This document shows positions 8,150-16,435 of a stretch of DNA of 64,000 nt, piece after piece. This DNA comes from a bacterium SCSIO 12827 (GTDB lineage: Bacteria; Pseudomonadota; Alphaproteobacteria; Rhodospirillales; Casp-alpha2). The stretch's first letter is position 1, and every line of letters starts with the position of its first letter. The stretch spans positions 2,911,501 through 2,975,500 of the forward strand of contig CP073746.1 of the NCBI GenBank assembly GCA_024397995.1, given 5' to 3'. The position numbers and the translations under genes were made by a program. The notes beneath the pieces are model-generated. The model was not told the origin of the DNA, made no database searches, and worked only from the letters and a program-made list of their open reading frames with translations.

Positions 8150-9001
8150 ATGACCACATTCCCCGAAGTCCATTTCGCCGACGCCGACCCCGCCACGCTC
8201 CGCGTCTACCGCAACCTGATGACCGCTGCCGGGTCCGGTTCGCCCGCCTTGATCTTTCGCCATATGGCGACCTATCCGGGCCTGTTGCACTGGATCTGGG
8301 CCGCCGTCGGCGACGATGTCGAGGCCGGATGGCCGGGCACGGCCGTATGGCAGATCGTCGCCGACCAAGGGGCCGTGCCCCTGCCCGCCTTCACACCGGA
8401 CGATCTGGCGGACGCGGACCTGGACGACGCTGCCCGGCAAACCGTCGGCCATATGCTGACCAGCTACAACCGCATGAACCCGGTCAACCTGATTGCCGTG
8501 GGGGCCGCGCGGGCGCTGATCGCGGGCGACGACGTGCCGCCGCCCACACATCCCTTTTCCGAAGCCGCCGCCACGCCCCCGGCCCCACCGCCGGACCTAC
8601 CCCGGCCGCTGAAGCTGGCGGGCCTGGACGACGGCCTGCGGGGGGCGATCACCAACATCTGCCGCACCATCCCCAAGGCCGAGATCGCGGGTGCCCACGT
8701 GGACGTGACGCCCACCATGTACCTGCACTTCGCCCATTGGCCCCAGTTCATGCATCTGGTGGCCGGGCGGCTGGACACGGCCCTGCCGGAGATCGATGCA
8801 GCCACCCATGCCTTCGCCGCCGATTGCAAGCCCCTGGTCGGCCAGTTGCTGGCCAAGGCCAAGGCGCGCAACCCCGGGCCGGTGCCGATGGACGATCCCA
8901 CGCCGCTGATCCGGGTGATGGACACCTTCGCCTACGTCATCCCGCATATGGTTGTTGTGGGCGCCGCATTGGCGGCGGCGATTAAGCCGAAAACCGGCTA
9001 G
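8150..9001 (+). CDS. DehI-like halocarboxylic acid dehalogenase family protein
   Basis: Soluble 283-residue protein with no signal peptide or membrane span. It appears to contain two related helical halves, one around residues 40-60 (FRHMATYPGLLHWIWA) and one around 185-200 (YLHFAHWPQFMHLVAG). That internal pseudo-symmetry and the wording of the motifs recall the DehI family of 2-haloacid dehalogenases. Most genomic members have no proven substrate, so dehalogenation should not be assumed. It stands divergent from the leuA leader and is followed 9 bases later by a small membrane protein, probably co-transcribed. Confidence 0.55.
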   Translation: MTTFPEVHFADADPATLRVYRNLMTAAGSGSPALIFRHMATYPGLLHWIWAAVGDDVEAGWPGTAVWQIVADQGAVPLPAFTPDDLADADLDDAARQTVGHMLTSYNRMNPVNLIAVGAARALIAGDDVPPPTHPFSEAAATPPAPPPDLPRPLKLAGLDDGLRGAITNICRTIPKAEIAGAHVDVTPTMYLHFAHWPQFMHLVAGRLDTALPEIDAATHAFAADCKPLVGQLLAKAKARNPGPVPMDDPTPLIRVMDTFAYVIPHMVVVGAALAAAIKPKTG

Positions 9002-9010
9002 GATGCAGGG

Positions 9011-9391
9011 ATGACGACACCCCGCATCGGCGGCCCCGCCGCCGTGGTCCTGTTTCTCGGCGCGTCCTGCGCCGTTCTGTTCATTGGCCTCACGGTCAGC
9101 CAGGGGACCGGCGACTGGACCTGGCTGTCCCGGGCCGGCTCGGTACTGGTGGTTCTGGGGATCGTGTTCGCCTATTTCAACATCGACGGCTTTATCGAGC
9201 GCAGCATCCGCGGCGCGGTCCGGCGGTTGACCACGAAAAAAGCGCGGGACAATGCGGACCCTTCCAATTGGGTCGTCACCTGGCTGGCGGAAGATCCGGC
9301 GGACATTCCGCGCAGGGTGAAAACCCTTGAGGTCGCGGTGATCGCCCTGGGCACCCTGATCTGGGGGTTCGGCGACCTGCTGGGACCATAA
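9011..9391 (+). CDS. small membrane protein, unknown
   Basis: Protein of 126 residues with two N-terminal membrane spans (about residues 8-30 and 38-58), a basic cytoplasmic middle part and a third hydrophobic stretch near the C-terminus (about 105-123). I recognise no family. It follows the DehI-like gene by 9 bases, and a strong bidirectional hairpin lies after its stop. Codon use is like that of its neighbours, so it is probably a real gene. Confidence 0.7.
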   Translation: MTTPRIGGPAAVVLFLGASCAVLFIGLTVSQGTGDWTWLSRAGSVLVVLGIVFAYFNIDGFIERSIRGAVRRLTTKKARDNADPSNWVVTWLAEDPADIPRRVKTLEVAVIALGTLIWGFGDLLGP

Positions 9392-9394
9392 GAA

Positions 9395-9420
9395 AAGGGG
9401 CGCCCGTAAGAGCGCCCCTT
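9395..9420. terminator. bidirectional terminator hairpin
   Basis: Nine-bp stem AAGGGGCGC/GCGCCCCTT with an 8-base loop between the convergent small membrane protein gene and ilvC. Short A and T runs flank it, so it can serve both strands. Confidence 0.75.
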
Positions 9421-9443
9421 CGTCTTTATCCGATGAACCGGAC

Positions 9444-10508
<1,065 letters not shown>

Positions 10509-10521
10509 TCAGGTGTTGGGT

Positions 10522-11037
10522 TCAGATGGGCTTGTTGCCGCGCGAGATGGCGGCCGCACCCGTGCGCGAGACCTCGGACAGGCCCAGCGGCTGCATCAAT
10601 TCGATGAAGGCGTCGATCTTGGAGGCGGCGCCGACGATTTCGAACACGAAGGAATTGTTGGAGCTGTCGACGGCGCGGGCGCGGAAGATATCGGCGATGC
10701 GTAAGGACTCGACCCGCTTCTCACCCTTGCCGACGACCTTGACCAGGGCCAGTTCGCGTTCCACATGGGCGCCCTCAAGCGTCAGGTCCGCGACCTTGTG
10801 GACCGGCACCAGACGGCCCAGTTGCGCCTTGATCTGCTCGATGATCATCGGCGTCCCCGAGGTCACGACGGTAATCCGCGACTGCCCCTTGACGTGGTCG
10901 GTCTCGGCCACGGTCAGGCTTTCGATGTTGTAGCCGCGCCCGGAAAACAGGCCGATGACACGGGCCAGCACGCCCGGTTCGTTGTCGACCAGGACGGCGA
11001 TGGTATGCCGGTTCACTTCCTTGGAAGGCTCGCTCAC
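10522..11037 (-). CDS. ilvN: acetolactate synthase small (regulatory) subunit
   Basis: Regulatory subunit that binds IlvB, raises its activity and confers valine feedback. The 171 residues begin with an ACT domain (LVDNEPGVLARVIGLFSGRG, from about residue 16) and end with the C-terminal domain typical of the IlvH/IlvN long form. It lies between ilvB (109 bases upstream, with a strong hairpin in the gap) and ilvC. Confidence 0.96.
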   Translation of the reverse strand: MSEPSKEVNRHTIAVLVDNEPGVLARVIGLFSGRGYNIESLTVAETDHVKGQSRITVVTSGTPMIIEQIKAQLGRLVPVHKVADLTLEGAHVERELALVKVVGKGEKRVESLRIADIFRARAVDSSNNSFVFEIVGAASKIDAFIELMQPLGLSEVSRTGAAAISRGNKPI

Positions 11038-11058
11038 GTCTTGGGAACTCCCAGAATT

Positions 11059-11080
11059 CGCCGCCGCGGAAACGGCGGCG
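11059..11080. repeat. strong hairpin between ilvB and ilvN
   Basis: Eight-bp GC stem CGCCGCCG/CGGCGGCG with a 6-base loop in the 109-base gap between ilvB and ilvN. No T run follows, so complete termination is unlikely. It may mark a processing or stability site that sets the ratio of large to small subunit. Confidence 0.55.
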
Positions 11081-11146
11081 GCCCTTGTTTTAGCCGCGTT
11101 GTCCCGGTTGTCAACTCACGCTGTCATCCGGGCGCGGCGGGATAAA

Positions 11147-12907
11147 TCAGACCAGCACCATGCCCTGTTCGGAAATCGGCTTCTCGGCCTTGTCGTTCGG
11201 GCCCAGAAGCATCTCGTTATGGGCGGCGCCCGAGGGGATCATGGGGAAGCAGTTTTCCAGCTTGTCGATGGCGATATCGGCGATCACGGGCCGGTCGATT
11301 TCGATCATTTCCTTGATCACGTCGTCCAGCTGGCTCGCCTTGGTCGCGCGCAGGCCGACGGCGTGGAAGCTTTCCGCCAATTTCACGAAGTCCGGCAGGC
11401 TTTCCATATAGCTTTCGGAATAACGCCCGCCATGCAGCAGTTCCTGCCACTGGCGCACCATGCCCATGTATTCGTTGTTCAGGATGAAGATCTTCACCGG
11501 CAGGCGGTACTGAACGATGGTCGACATTTCCTGAATGTTCATCAGGGTCGAAGCCTCACCCGCGATATCGACGACCAAGGCATCCGGATGAGCCACCTGC
11601 ACGCCCATGGCAGCCGGCAAGCCATAACCCATGGTGCCGAGACCGCCCGACGTCATCCAATGGTTCGGCTTGTCGAAGTTATAGTACTGGGCCGCCCACA
11701 TCTGGTGCTGGCCGACTTCGGTGGTGATGAAGGTCTCACGCCCTTGGGTCAGTTCGAACAGCCGACGGATGGCGTGCTGCGGCTTGATGGTGTCGCCCTT
11801 CTGCTGGAACGCCAGGCATTTCTTCGCGCGCCATTGGTCGATCTGACCCCACCATTTCTTCAGCGCCGCCTGATCCTGCTTGGGCTTCAGGGCCTTCCAC
11901 TTCTTGATCATGTCGGTGAGCACGCTGGCCACGTCGCCGACGATGGGCACGTCCACGGGCACGTTCTTGTTGATCGACGACGGGTCGATGTCGATATGGA
12001 CCTTCTTGGACCCCGGCGAAAAGGCATCAAGCCGGCCGGTGATGCGGTCATCAAACCGTGCACCGACGCAGATCATGACGTCGCAGCCGTGCATGGCCAG
12101 ATTGGCTTCGTAGGTGCCGTGCATGCCGAGCATGCCGACGAACTGCTTGTCACTGGCCGGATAGGCCCCCAGGCCCATGAGCGTCAGCGTGCAGGGCGCA
12201 CCCGACAGCTTGACCAGGTCCTGCAGCAGCTTGGACGCCTTCGGTCCGGAATTGATAACGCCGCCGCCGGCATAGATGATCGGCTTCTTGGCACCCGCCA
12301 GCAGGCGCACGGCCTCGGCGATGGCGCTCTGGTCGCCCTTGACGCGGGGGCTGTATTTTTCGGCCGGCGCCTTGCCCGCCTCCTGATATGCCCCCATGGC
12401 CATGATCACGTCCTTGGGCAGGTCAATGACGACCGGGCCCGGGCGGCCGGACCGCGCCACGTGGAAGGCTTCATGGACCACGTTGGCCAGGTCGCCCACG
12501 TCCTTCACCAGGTAGTTGTGCTTGGTGCAGGGGCGCGTGATGCCGGTGGTGTCGCATTCCTGAAATGCGTCATTGCCGATCAGATGCGTCGGCACCTGCC
12601 CGGTCAGGCAGACGATCGGGATGGAATCCATCAAGGCGTCGGTCAGGCCGGTGACCGCGTTCGTGGCACCGGGACCGGACGTCACCAGAACCACGCCGAC
12701 CTTGCCGGTGGAGCGCGCATAACCTTCGGCCGCGTGCACGGCGCCGCCTTCCTGACGGACCAGGATATGGCGAATCTGGTTCTGCTTGAAAATGGCATCG
12801 TAGAGCGGCAATACGGCACCGCCCGGATATCCGAAGATTTCGGTGACGCCCTGCTCTTTCAGGGCTTCGATCACGATCTCGGCGCCCTGCATCTTCTTCC
12901 TGGCCAT
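11147..12907 (-). CDS. ilvB: acetolactate synthase large (catalytic) subunit
   Basis: Thiamine diphosphate enzyme that makes acetolactate from two pyruvates, or acetohydroxybutyrate from pyruvate and 2-oxobutyrate. The 586 residues carry the GYPGGAVLPLYD start of the PYR domain, the catalytic glutamate in RQEGGAVHAAEG, the central FAD-binding domain and the TPP/Mg motif (DIAGEASTLMN). Contrast with gcl at 53.7 kb, where the catalytic glutamate is valine. It is the first gene of ilvBNC, and its 329-base upstream gap contains an attenuator-like terminator. Confidence 0.96.
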   Translation of the reverse strand: MARKKMQGAEIVIEALKEQGVTEIFGYPGGAVLPLYDAIFKQNQIRHILVRQEGGAVHAAEGYARSTGKVGVVLVTSGPGATNAVTGLTDALMDSIPIVCLTGQVPTHLIGNDAFQECDTTGITRPCTKHNYLVKDVGDLANVVHEAFHVARSGRPGPVVIDLPKDVIMAMGAYQEAGKAPAEKYSPRVKGDQSAIAEAVRLLAGAKKPIIYAGGGVINSGPKASKLLQDLVKLSGAPCTLTLMGLGAYPASDKQFVGMLGMHGTYEANLAMHGCDVMICVGARFDDRITGRLDAFSPGSKKVHIDIDPSSINKNVPVDVPIVGDVASVLTDMIKKWKALKPKQDQAALKKWWGQIDQWRAKKCLAFQQKGDTIKPQHAIRRLFELTQGRETFITTEVGQHQMWAAQYYNFDKPNHWMTSGGLGTMGYGLPAAMGVQVAHPDALVVDIAGEASTLMNIQEMSTIVQYRLPVKIFILNNEYMGMVRQWQELLHGGRYSESYMESLPDFVKLAESFHAVGLRATKASQLDDVIKEMIEIDRPVIADIAIDKLENCFPMIPSGAAHNEMLLGPNDKAEKPISEQGMVLV

Positions 12908-13002
12908 TGTTCAGTCCTCGTGCTTTTTCCTCAGTCGCCGGCGCGGACATCCGTCCGCTTGGCTTTCGCGCTGACCGCGCGGCGCCCACTTGGGCTTGCC
13001 TC

Positions 13003-13019
13003 GGCGATCAATGATCGCC
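13003..13019. repeat. 17-base palindrome upstream of ilvB
   Basis: GGCGATCA and TGATCGCC arms around one central base, about 100 bases before the ilvB start. It could be an operator or a short hairpin in the leader RNA. It overlaps the end of a 21-codon cysteine-rich frame (13008-13073, minus), which I do not call as a gene. Confidence 0.5.
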
Positions 13020-13076
13020 TCGGGTATATCGATAATGTCCCAGTCCGCATGCCATGCAAACACAGCCGCACATCAC

Positions 13077-13149
13077 AAAAACCCCAGCGGAACCGGGGCC
13101 CGCCGGGGAGCCACGGAACTTAATGAAGGTGATTTAGGGGGTCAACCAT
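13077..13149 (-). promoter_or_regulatory. attenuator-like leader of ilvB
   Basis: On the minus strand a 9-codon frame (ATG 13149, TAA 13122-13120; MVDPLNHLH) is followed by a GC hairpin, CGGCGG paired with CCGCTG (13105-13085), GGG, and a run of five T (13081-13077). This ends transcription about 170 bases before ilvB unless read through. The short peptide has one Val and two Leu codons (GTT, CTA, CTT), less striking than the leuA leader. The region upstream (13140-13215) is A/T-rich and probably holds the promoter. The terminator is clear; regulation by branched-chain amino acids is inferred. Confidence 0.45.
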
Positions 13150-13218
13150 TAAAATGCAATAAACGGCAAGTTTTTTCCGCTTATTGCGAAATAATATTTC
13201 AATAAATTTTTGCTGACC

Positions 13219-13232
13219 GGCGGAATTCCGCC
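13219..13232. repeat. 14-base palindrome after the receiver-protein gene
   Basis: GGCGG AATT CCGCC, five bases past the stop of the receiver-domain protein. A short A run follows on the minus strand rather than T, so it is a weak terminator at best. Confidence 0.4.
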
Positions 13233-13236
13233 ACAC

Positions 13237-14295
13237 CTATTTGATCGTCTGGACGATCTGACTGGCGCAGCGCAGAAAACGGACCCGGCTTTCCATCAGG
13301 TCGACGTATTTCTCCAATTCCTTGCCCGACAAAATGACGCCCTTCTTCTGCAACTCGATGGGTTTTCCCGAGGCCTCCAGGTCCTGCACGTTCTTCAGGC
13401 GTTCGACCCAGGTTTCCAGGTATTCGCCCCAGTTCCCCCGGTGCACGAACCGCACATATCGCAGTACCCGTTTGATGGAGTTGTTGTTCCAGTGCTCGCT
13501 GACCGGCATTTCGCCGCAGGCATCAATAATCTTTTGTTCGGGGGATCCGTCCACAACCGGCCCGTCGCCATCGCCGGTAGCCGCCGCGCCGGCAGTCGCG
13601 CCGCCCGCGGCTTGTGACGCCGTCGGCGCGTCCATCAGCACGACGCTTGATCCGCCGGCCCGGGCCGCCGCATTGGCCGCTGCCGCATCCGTTGCCGCCT
13701 GAACGGCGGCGGTCGCCGTATCCGCGTTGCGCTGAACCTGAGCCGCGGACTGTTCGGCGCGCAGGGCTGCGGGGTCCTCGTCGTCAGGAATCAGGAAAAC
13801 CCCGCCCAGGACGATGACCAGAAAAGCCACAGCGGGCCCCCAGGTCAGGGGTGAGCGGTACCAGGGCGCCGCATTGGCGGCGACCGGCTTGGGCAAGTCG
13901 CGGGCGTTGGGGTCTTCCATGACCGGGGCCATGGTGCGGATATTCCTAATCCGCAGCACCAGTTCCTTGGCATCGAACGGCTTGGTCACGTAATCGACCT
14001 GCATCAGGCCGATGGCGCGGCGGCGAGTGTCCGTATCGGTCACGGCGGTCGCGAAAATGATCGGCAGGGTCGAGGTGCGGCGCAGGGTTCGCGCGAAATC
14101 GACGCCGTTGCCGTCCGGCAGCATGATATCCAGCACGATGACGTCGAAGTTTTTCCCGTCCAGGGCCGCGAACATCCCGGCCCCGCTATCAGTCTCGGTG
14201 ACGTCGTAGTCCTCCGCCTCGAGAACAGCCTTAAGGAACGACCGGATCATGGGGTCGTCTTCGACGATCAGGATACTGGGATTGGACTCGGACAC
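13237..14295 (-). CDS. receiver-domain protein with a membrane span and unknown C-terminal domain
   Basis: Residues 7-122 form a complete CheY-type receiver: acidic pocket E12/D13/D14, phospho-acceptor D56 (VIVLD), T83 in the switch position and K106 (VTKP). A Pro/Trp linker follows, then one hydrophobic span (about 153-170), an Ala-rich stretch with heptad-like spacing (175-212), a Gly/Ala linker (213-250) and a charged domain of about 100 residues with cysteines at 260 and 343. No DNA-binding or enzymatic output domain is visible. Topology would place the C-terminal part across the inner membrane. It lies downstream of miaA on the same strand (169-base gap) with no adjacent kinase. Confidence 0.8.
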   Translation of the reverse strand: MSESNPSILIVEDDPMIRSFLKAVLEAEDYDVTETDSGAGMFAALDGKNFDVIVLDIMLPDGNGVDFARTLRRTSTLPIIFATAVTDTDTRRRAIGLMQVDYVTKPFDAKELVLRIRNIRTMAPVMEDPNARDLPKPVAANAAPWYRSPLTWGPAVAFLVIVLGGVFLIPDDEDPAALRAEQSAAQVQRNADTATAAVQAATDAAAANAAARAGGSSVVLMDAPTASQAAGGATAGAAATGDGDGPVVDGSPEQKIIDACGEMPVSEHWNNNSIKRVLRYVRFVHRGNWGEYLETWVERLKNVQDLEASGKPIELQKKGVILSGKELEKYVDLMESRVRFLRCASQIVQTIK

Positions 14296-14392
14296 GCGAT
14301 GCCGTTGGTTGTTGTGGTCAGTAGGTTCTTCTTGCTGTGGGTCCCCGGCGCGCCCGTGTTCAGCAAGACGCTATGTAGAGGAAGGAGATGGC

Positions 14393-14422
14393 AAAAAAAA
14401 GACAATCTCTCCAAACAGGAGA
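14393..14422 (-). terminator. weak terminator after miaA
   Basis: On the minus strand TCTCC/GGAGA with a 5-base loop (14422-14408), a short spacer and eight T residues (14400-14393). The spacer between stem and T run is longer than ideal. It lies between miaA and the receiver protein. Confidence 0.4.
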
Positions 14423-14464
14423 ATCTCCCCCAAGCCTTACACGTTCCTGACAGTGATGAATTTT

Positions 14465-15448
14465 TTAATGTCGTAGAACGGCGAGGGCATCGGCCGCGGC
14501 CGGCGCCCCCCCTCGGTCAAGGGTCAGGTCCGGCGCAAGTTGGTGGCGGAACCAGGTGAACTGGCGTTTGGCATAGTTCCGCGTCGCCTGCCGCGCCTTG
14601 TCCGCCGCCTGATCCAGGGTCATCTCACCCTCGATCACCGCCCCCAGTTCACGCACGCCGACAGCGCGCAAGGCCGGCAGCGACGGGTCCAGGCCCCGCG
14701 CCAGCAGGGCCCGCACCTCATCCATGGCGCCCGCGTCGAGCATCGCCCTGAAGCGCGCATCGCAGGCGGCATAAAGGGCATCGCGCGGCGGCAGCACCAA
14801 AATCGTCGTGAATTGGCCCGCCACCGCCGGACCGGTGGGGGCTTCATTCTGCCAATCGGCCAGGGTGCGCCCCGTCGCCTGCACCACGGCATGGGCGCGG
14901 ATCAGGCGTTGACGGTCGCCCGGCGGCAGTGCTTCCGCCGCACTGGGATCGTGTTCCGCCAGAGCCGCGGCGAACGCGACACCCCCGAGCGTATCGTAAA
15001 GCGCCGTCGCCTCGGCCGTCACCGCCGCCGGCACGTCAGGCACGGGGGCCAAGCCCTGGGTCAGGGCCTTCAGATACATGCCGGTGCCGCCAACCAGGAT
15101 GGGCAGGCAGTTCGCCGCCCGCGCCGCCCCGATCTCGGCCACGGCCATGTCCAGCCAGCGCCCGACGGAACAACGTTCCTCCGCCCCCAGGACGCCGAAC
15201 AGGCGGTGCGGCGCGCGGGCTTCGTCCGCCGCGTCGGGCCGCGCCGTCAGCACGCGGAGATCGCGGTAGACCTGCATACTGTCGGCATTGATGATCCAAC
15301 CGCCCAGACGTTCCGCCAGTTCCAACGCCAGGCCCGACTTGCCGCCCGCCGTCGGCCCGGTAACGATCAGAACGGATGTCGCGGACTCTTCATCCTGCAG
15401 GGGCTTTTCAGGGGCCTGAAAATCGGTCACTTTCCCTCCCGCTGTCAC
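14465..15448 (-). CDS. miaA: tRNA dimethylallyltransferase
   Basis: Adds the isopentenyl group to A37 of tRNAs reading codons that begin with U. The 327 residues show the P-loop GPTAGGKS (31-38), the NADSMQVYRDL motif and the LVGGTGMYLKAL motif of the family. The C-terminal part ends with KRQFTWFRHQ. The first 24 residues are poorly conserved, and a GTG at 15430 is an alternative start. It is divergent from serB with only 26 bases between start codons, so the promoters must overlap coding DNA or the true start lies further in. Confidence 0.95.
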   Translation of the reverse strand: MTAGGKVTDFQAPEKPLQDEESATSVLIVTGPTAGGKSGLALELAERLGGWIINADSMQVYRDLRVLTARPDAADEARAPHRLFGVLGAEERCSVGRWLDMAVAEIGAARAANCLPILVGGTGMYLKALTQGLAPVPDVPAAVTAEATALYDTLGGVAFAAALAEHDPSAAEALPPGDRQRLIRAHAVVQATGRTLADWQNEAPTGPAVAGQFTTILVLPPRDALYAACDARFRAMLDAGAMDEVRALLARGLDPSLPALRAVGVRELGAVIEGEMTLDQAADKARQATRNYAKRQFTWFRHQLAPDLTLDRGGAPAAADALAVLRH

Positions 15449-15474
15449 TCAACCCATGCCGGATCGGACATTCC

Positions 15475-16371
15475 ATGGAATTTGTCGTTACGCTGATCGC
15501 CGCCCCGGGCGATGAACTGGATGCCGGCATTGTCGCCGAGGCAGCGGCCCGGCTCAATGCCCTGGGTGCCGAAACGGGACGGCCGGACTGGTTGGCCGAA
15601 GGATTGGCCTGTGATCTGGGCTTCGACGGCCTGTCTGCGGACCAGGCCGACGCCGCCGTGCGCATGAGCCTGGACGGCGCGCCGATCGATATCATCGCCC
15701 AACCGGCGGCGGGACGGCGCAAGAAACTCCTGATCGCCGACATGGATTCGACCATCGTGACCTCCGAAACCCTGACCGATGTGGCCGACGCCGCCGGCAA
15801 GGGCGAGGTGATCGCCGCCATCACCGACCGCGTCATGCGGGGTGAGCTGAATTTCGAGGACTCGCTGCGGGAACGCGTGGCCATGCTGAAAGGGCTTTCC
15901 GAGACGGCCCTGGAAACGGCTTATAACGCAATCGAGGTGTCACCGGGCGCCGAGACCCTGGTCCGCACCATGGTCGCCTCGGGGGCGACCACGGCACTGG
16001 TGTCGGGCGGATTCACCTATTTCACGTCGCGCATCGCGGAACGGCTCGGCTTCCACATCAACATGGCCAACGACTTCATCATCGAGGGCGGCAAACTGAC
16101 CGGCCGGGTGATCGAGCCGATCCTGGGCCGCACGTCGAAATACGATGCCTTGGTCAAGCTGGCGACGCAGAACGGCCTGGGCCTGGACGACGCAGCGGCG
16201 ATCGGCGACGGCGCCAACGACCTGGAAATGATCCAGGCGGCGGGACTTGGCTGCGCCTACCGGGGCAAGCCGATCCTGCGTGACGCCGCGCGGGTCAAGC
16301 TCGATCACGCCGACCTGACGGGGCTTCTGTTCGCGCAAGGCTTCCGAGCCGAGGAATTCACCACCGCCTAG
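15475..16371 (+). CDS. serB: phosphoserine phosphatase
   Basis: HAD-family phosphatase for the last step of serine synthesis. The 298 residues have an N-terminal ACT-like domain (about 1-75) followed by the HAD core: DMDST (catalytic aspartates near residue 88), the Ser motif in VSGGFTYFT, and GDGANDLEM as the metal-binding motif. I take ATG 15475, since the longer frame upstream overlaps miaA and is not conserved in character. It converges with the DegP-type gene across a perfect palindrome. Confidence 0.95.
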   Translation: MEFVVTLIAAPGDELDAGIVAEAAARLNALGAETGRPDWLAEGLACDLGFDGLSADQADAAVRMSLDGAPIDIIAQPAAGRRKKLLIADMDSTIVTSETLTDVADAAGKGEVIAAITDRVMRGELNFEDSLRERVAMLKGLSETALETAYNAIEVSPGAETLVRTMVASGATTALVSGGFTYFTSRIAERLGFHINMANDFIIEGGKLTGRVIEPILGRTSKYDALVKLATQNGLGLDDAAAIGDGANDLEMIQAAGLGCAYRGKPILRDAARVKLDHADLTGLLFAQGFRAEEFTTA

Positions 16372-16388
16372 CCGGCCCGGACATGAAA

Positions 16389-16408
16389 ACGGCGCCCGCG
16401 GGCGCCGT
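16389..16408. terminator. palindromic terminator between serB and the DegP-type gene
   Basis: Perfect 20-base palindrome ACGGCGCCCG/CGGGCGCCGT between two convergent genes. It would form a stable hairpin on both strands, although T runs are short. Confidence 0.6.
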
Positions 16409-16435
16409 CTCCAATTTCAGATTTGCGGTGGGCGT

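Noticed and set aside
10955-13123. 722-residue open frame on the plus strand
   Set aside because: Antisense to ilvB and the ilvN junction; no recognisable domain.
14386-14448. Short frame starting ATGGCAAAAAAAAG with a strong GGAAGGAG
   Set aside because: The ribosome site touches the ATG with no spacing, the frame has only 20 codons and it lies in the miaA terminator region on the opposite strand.
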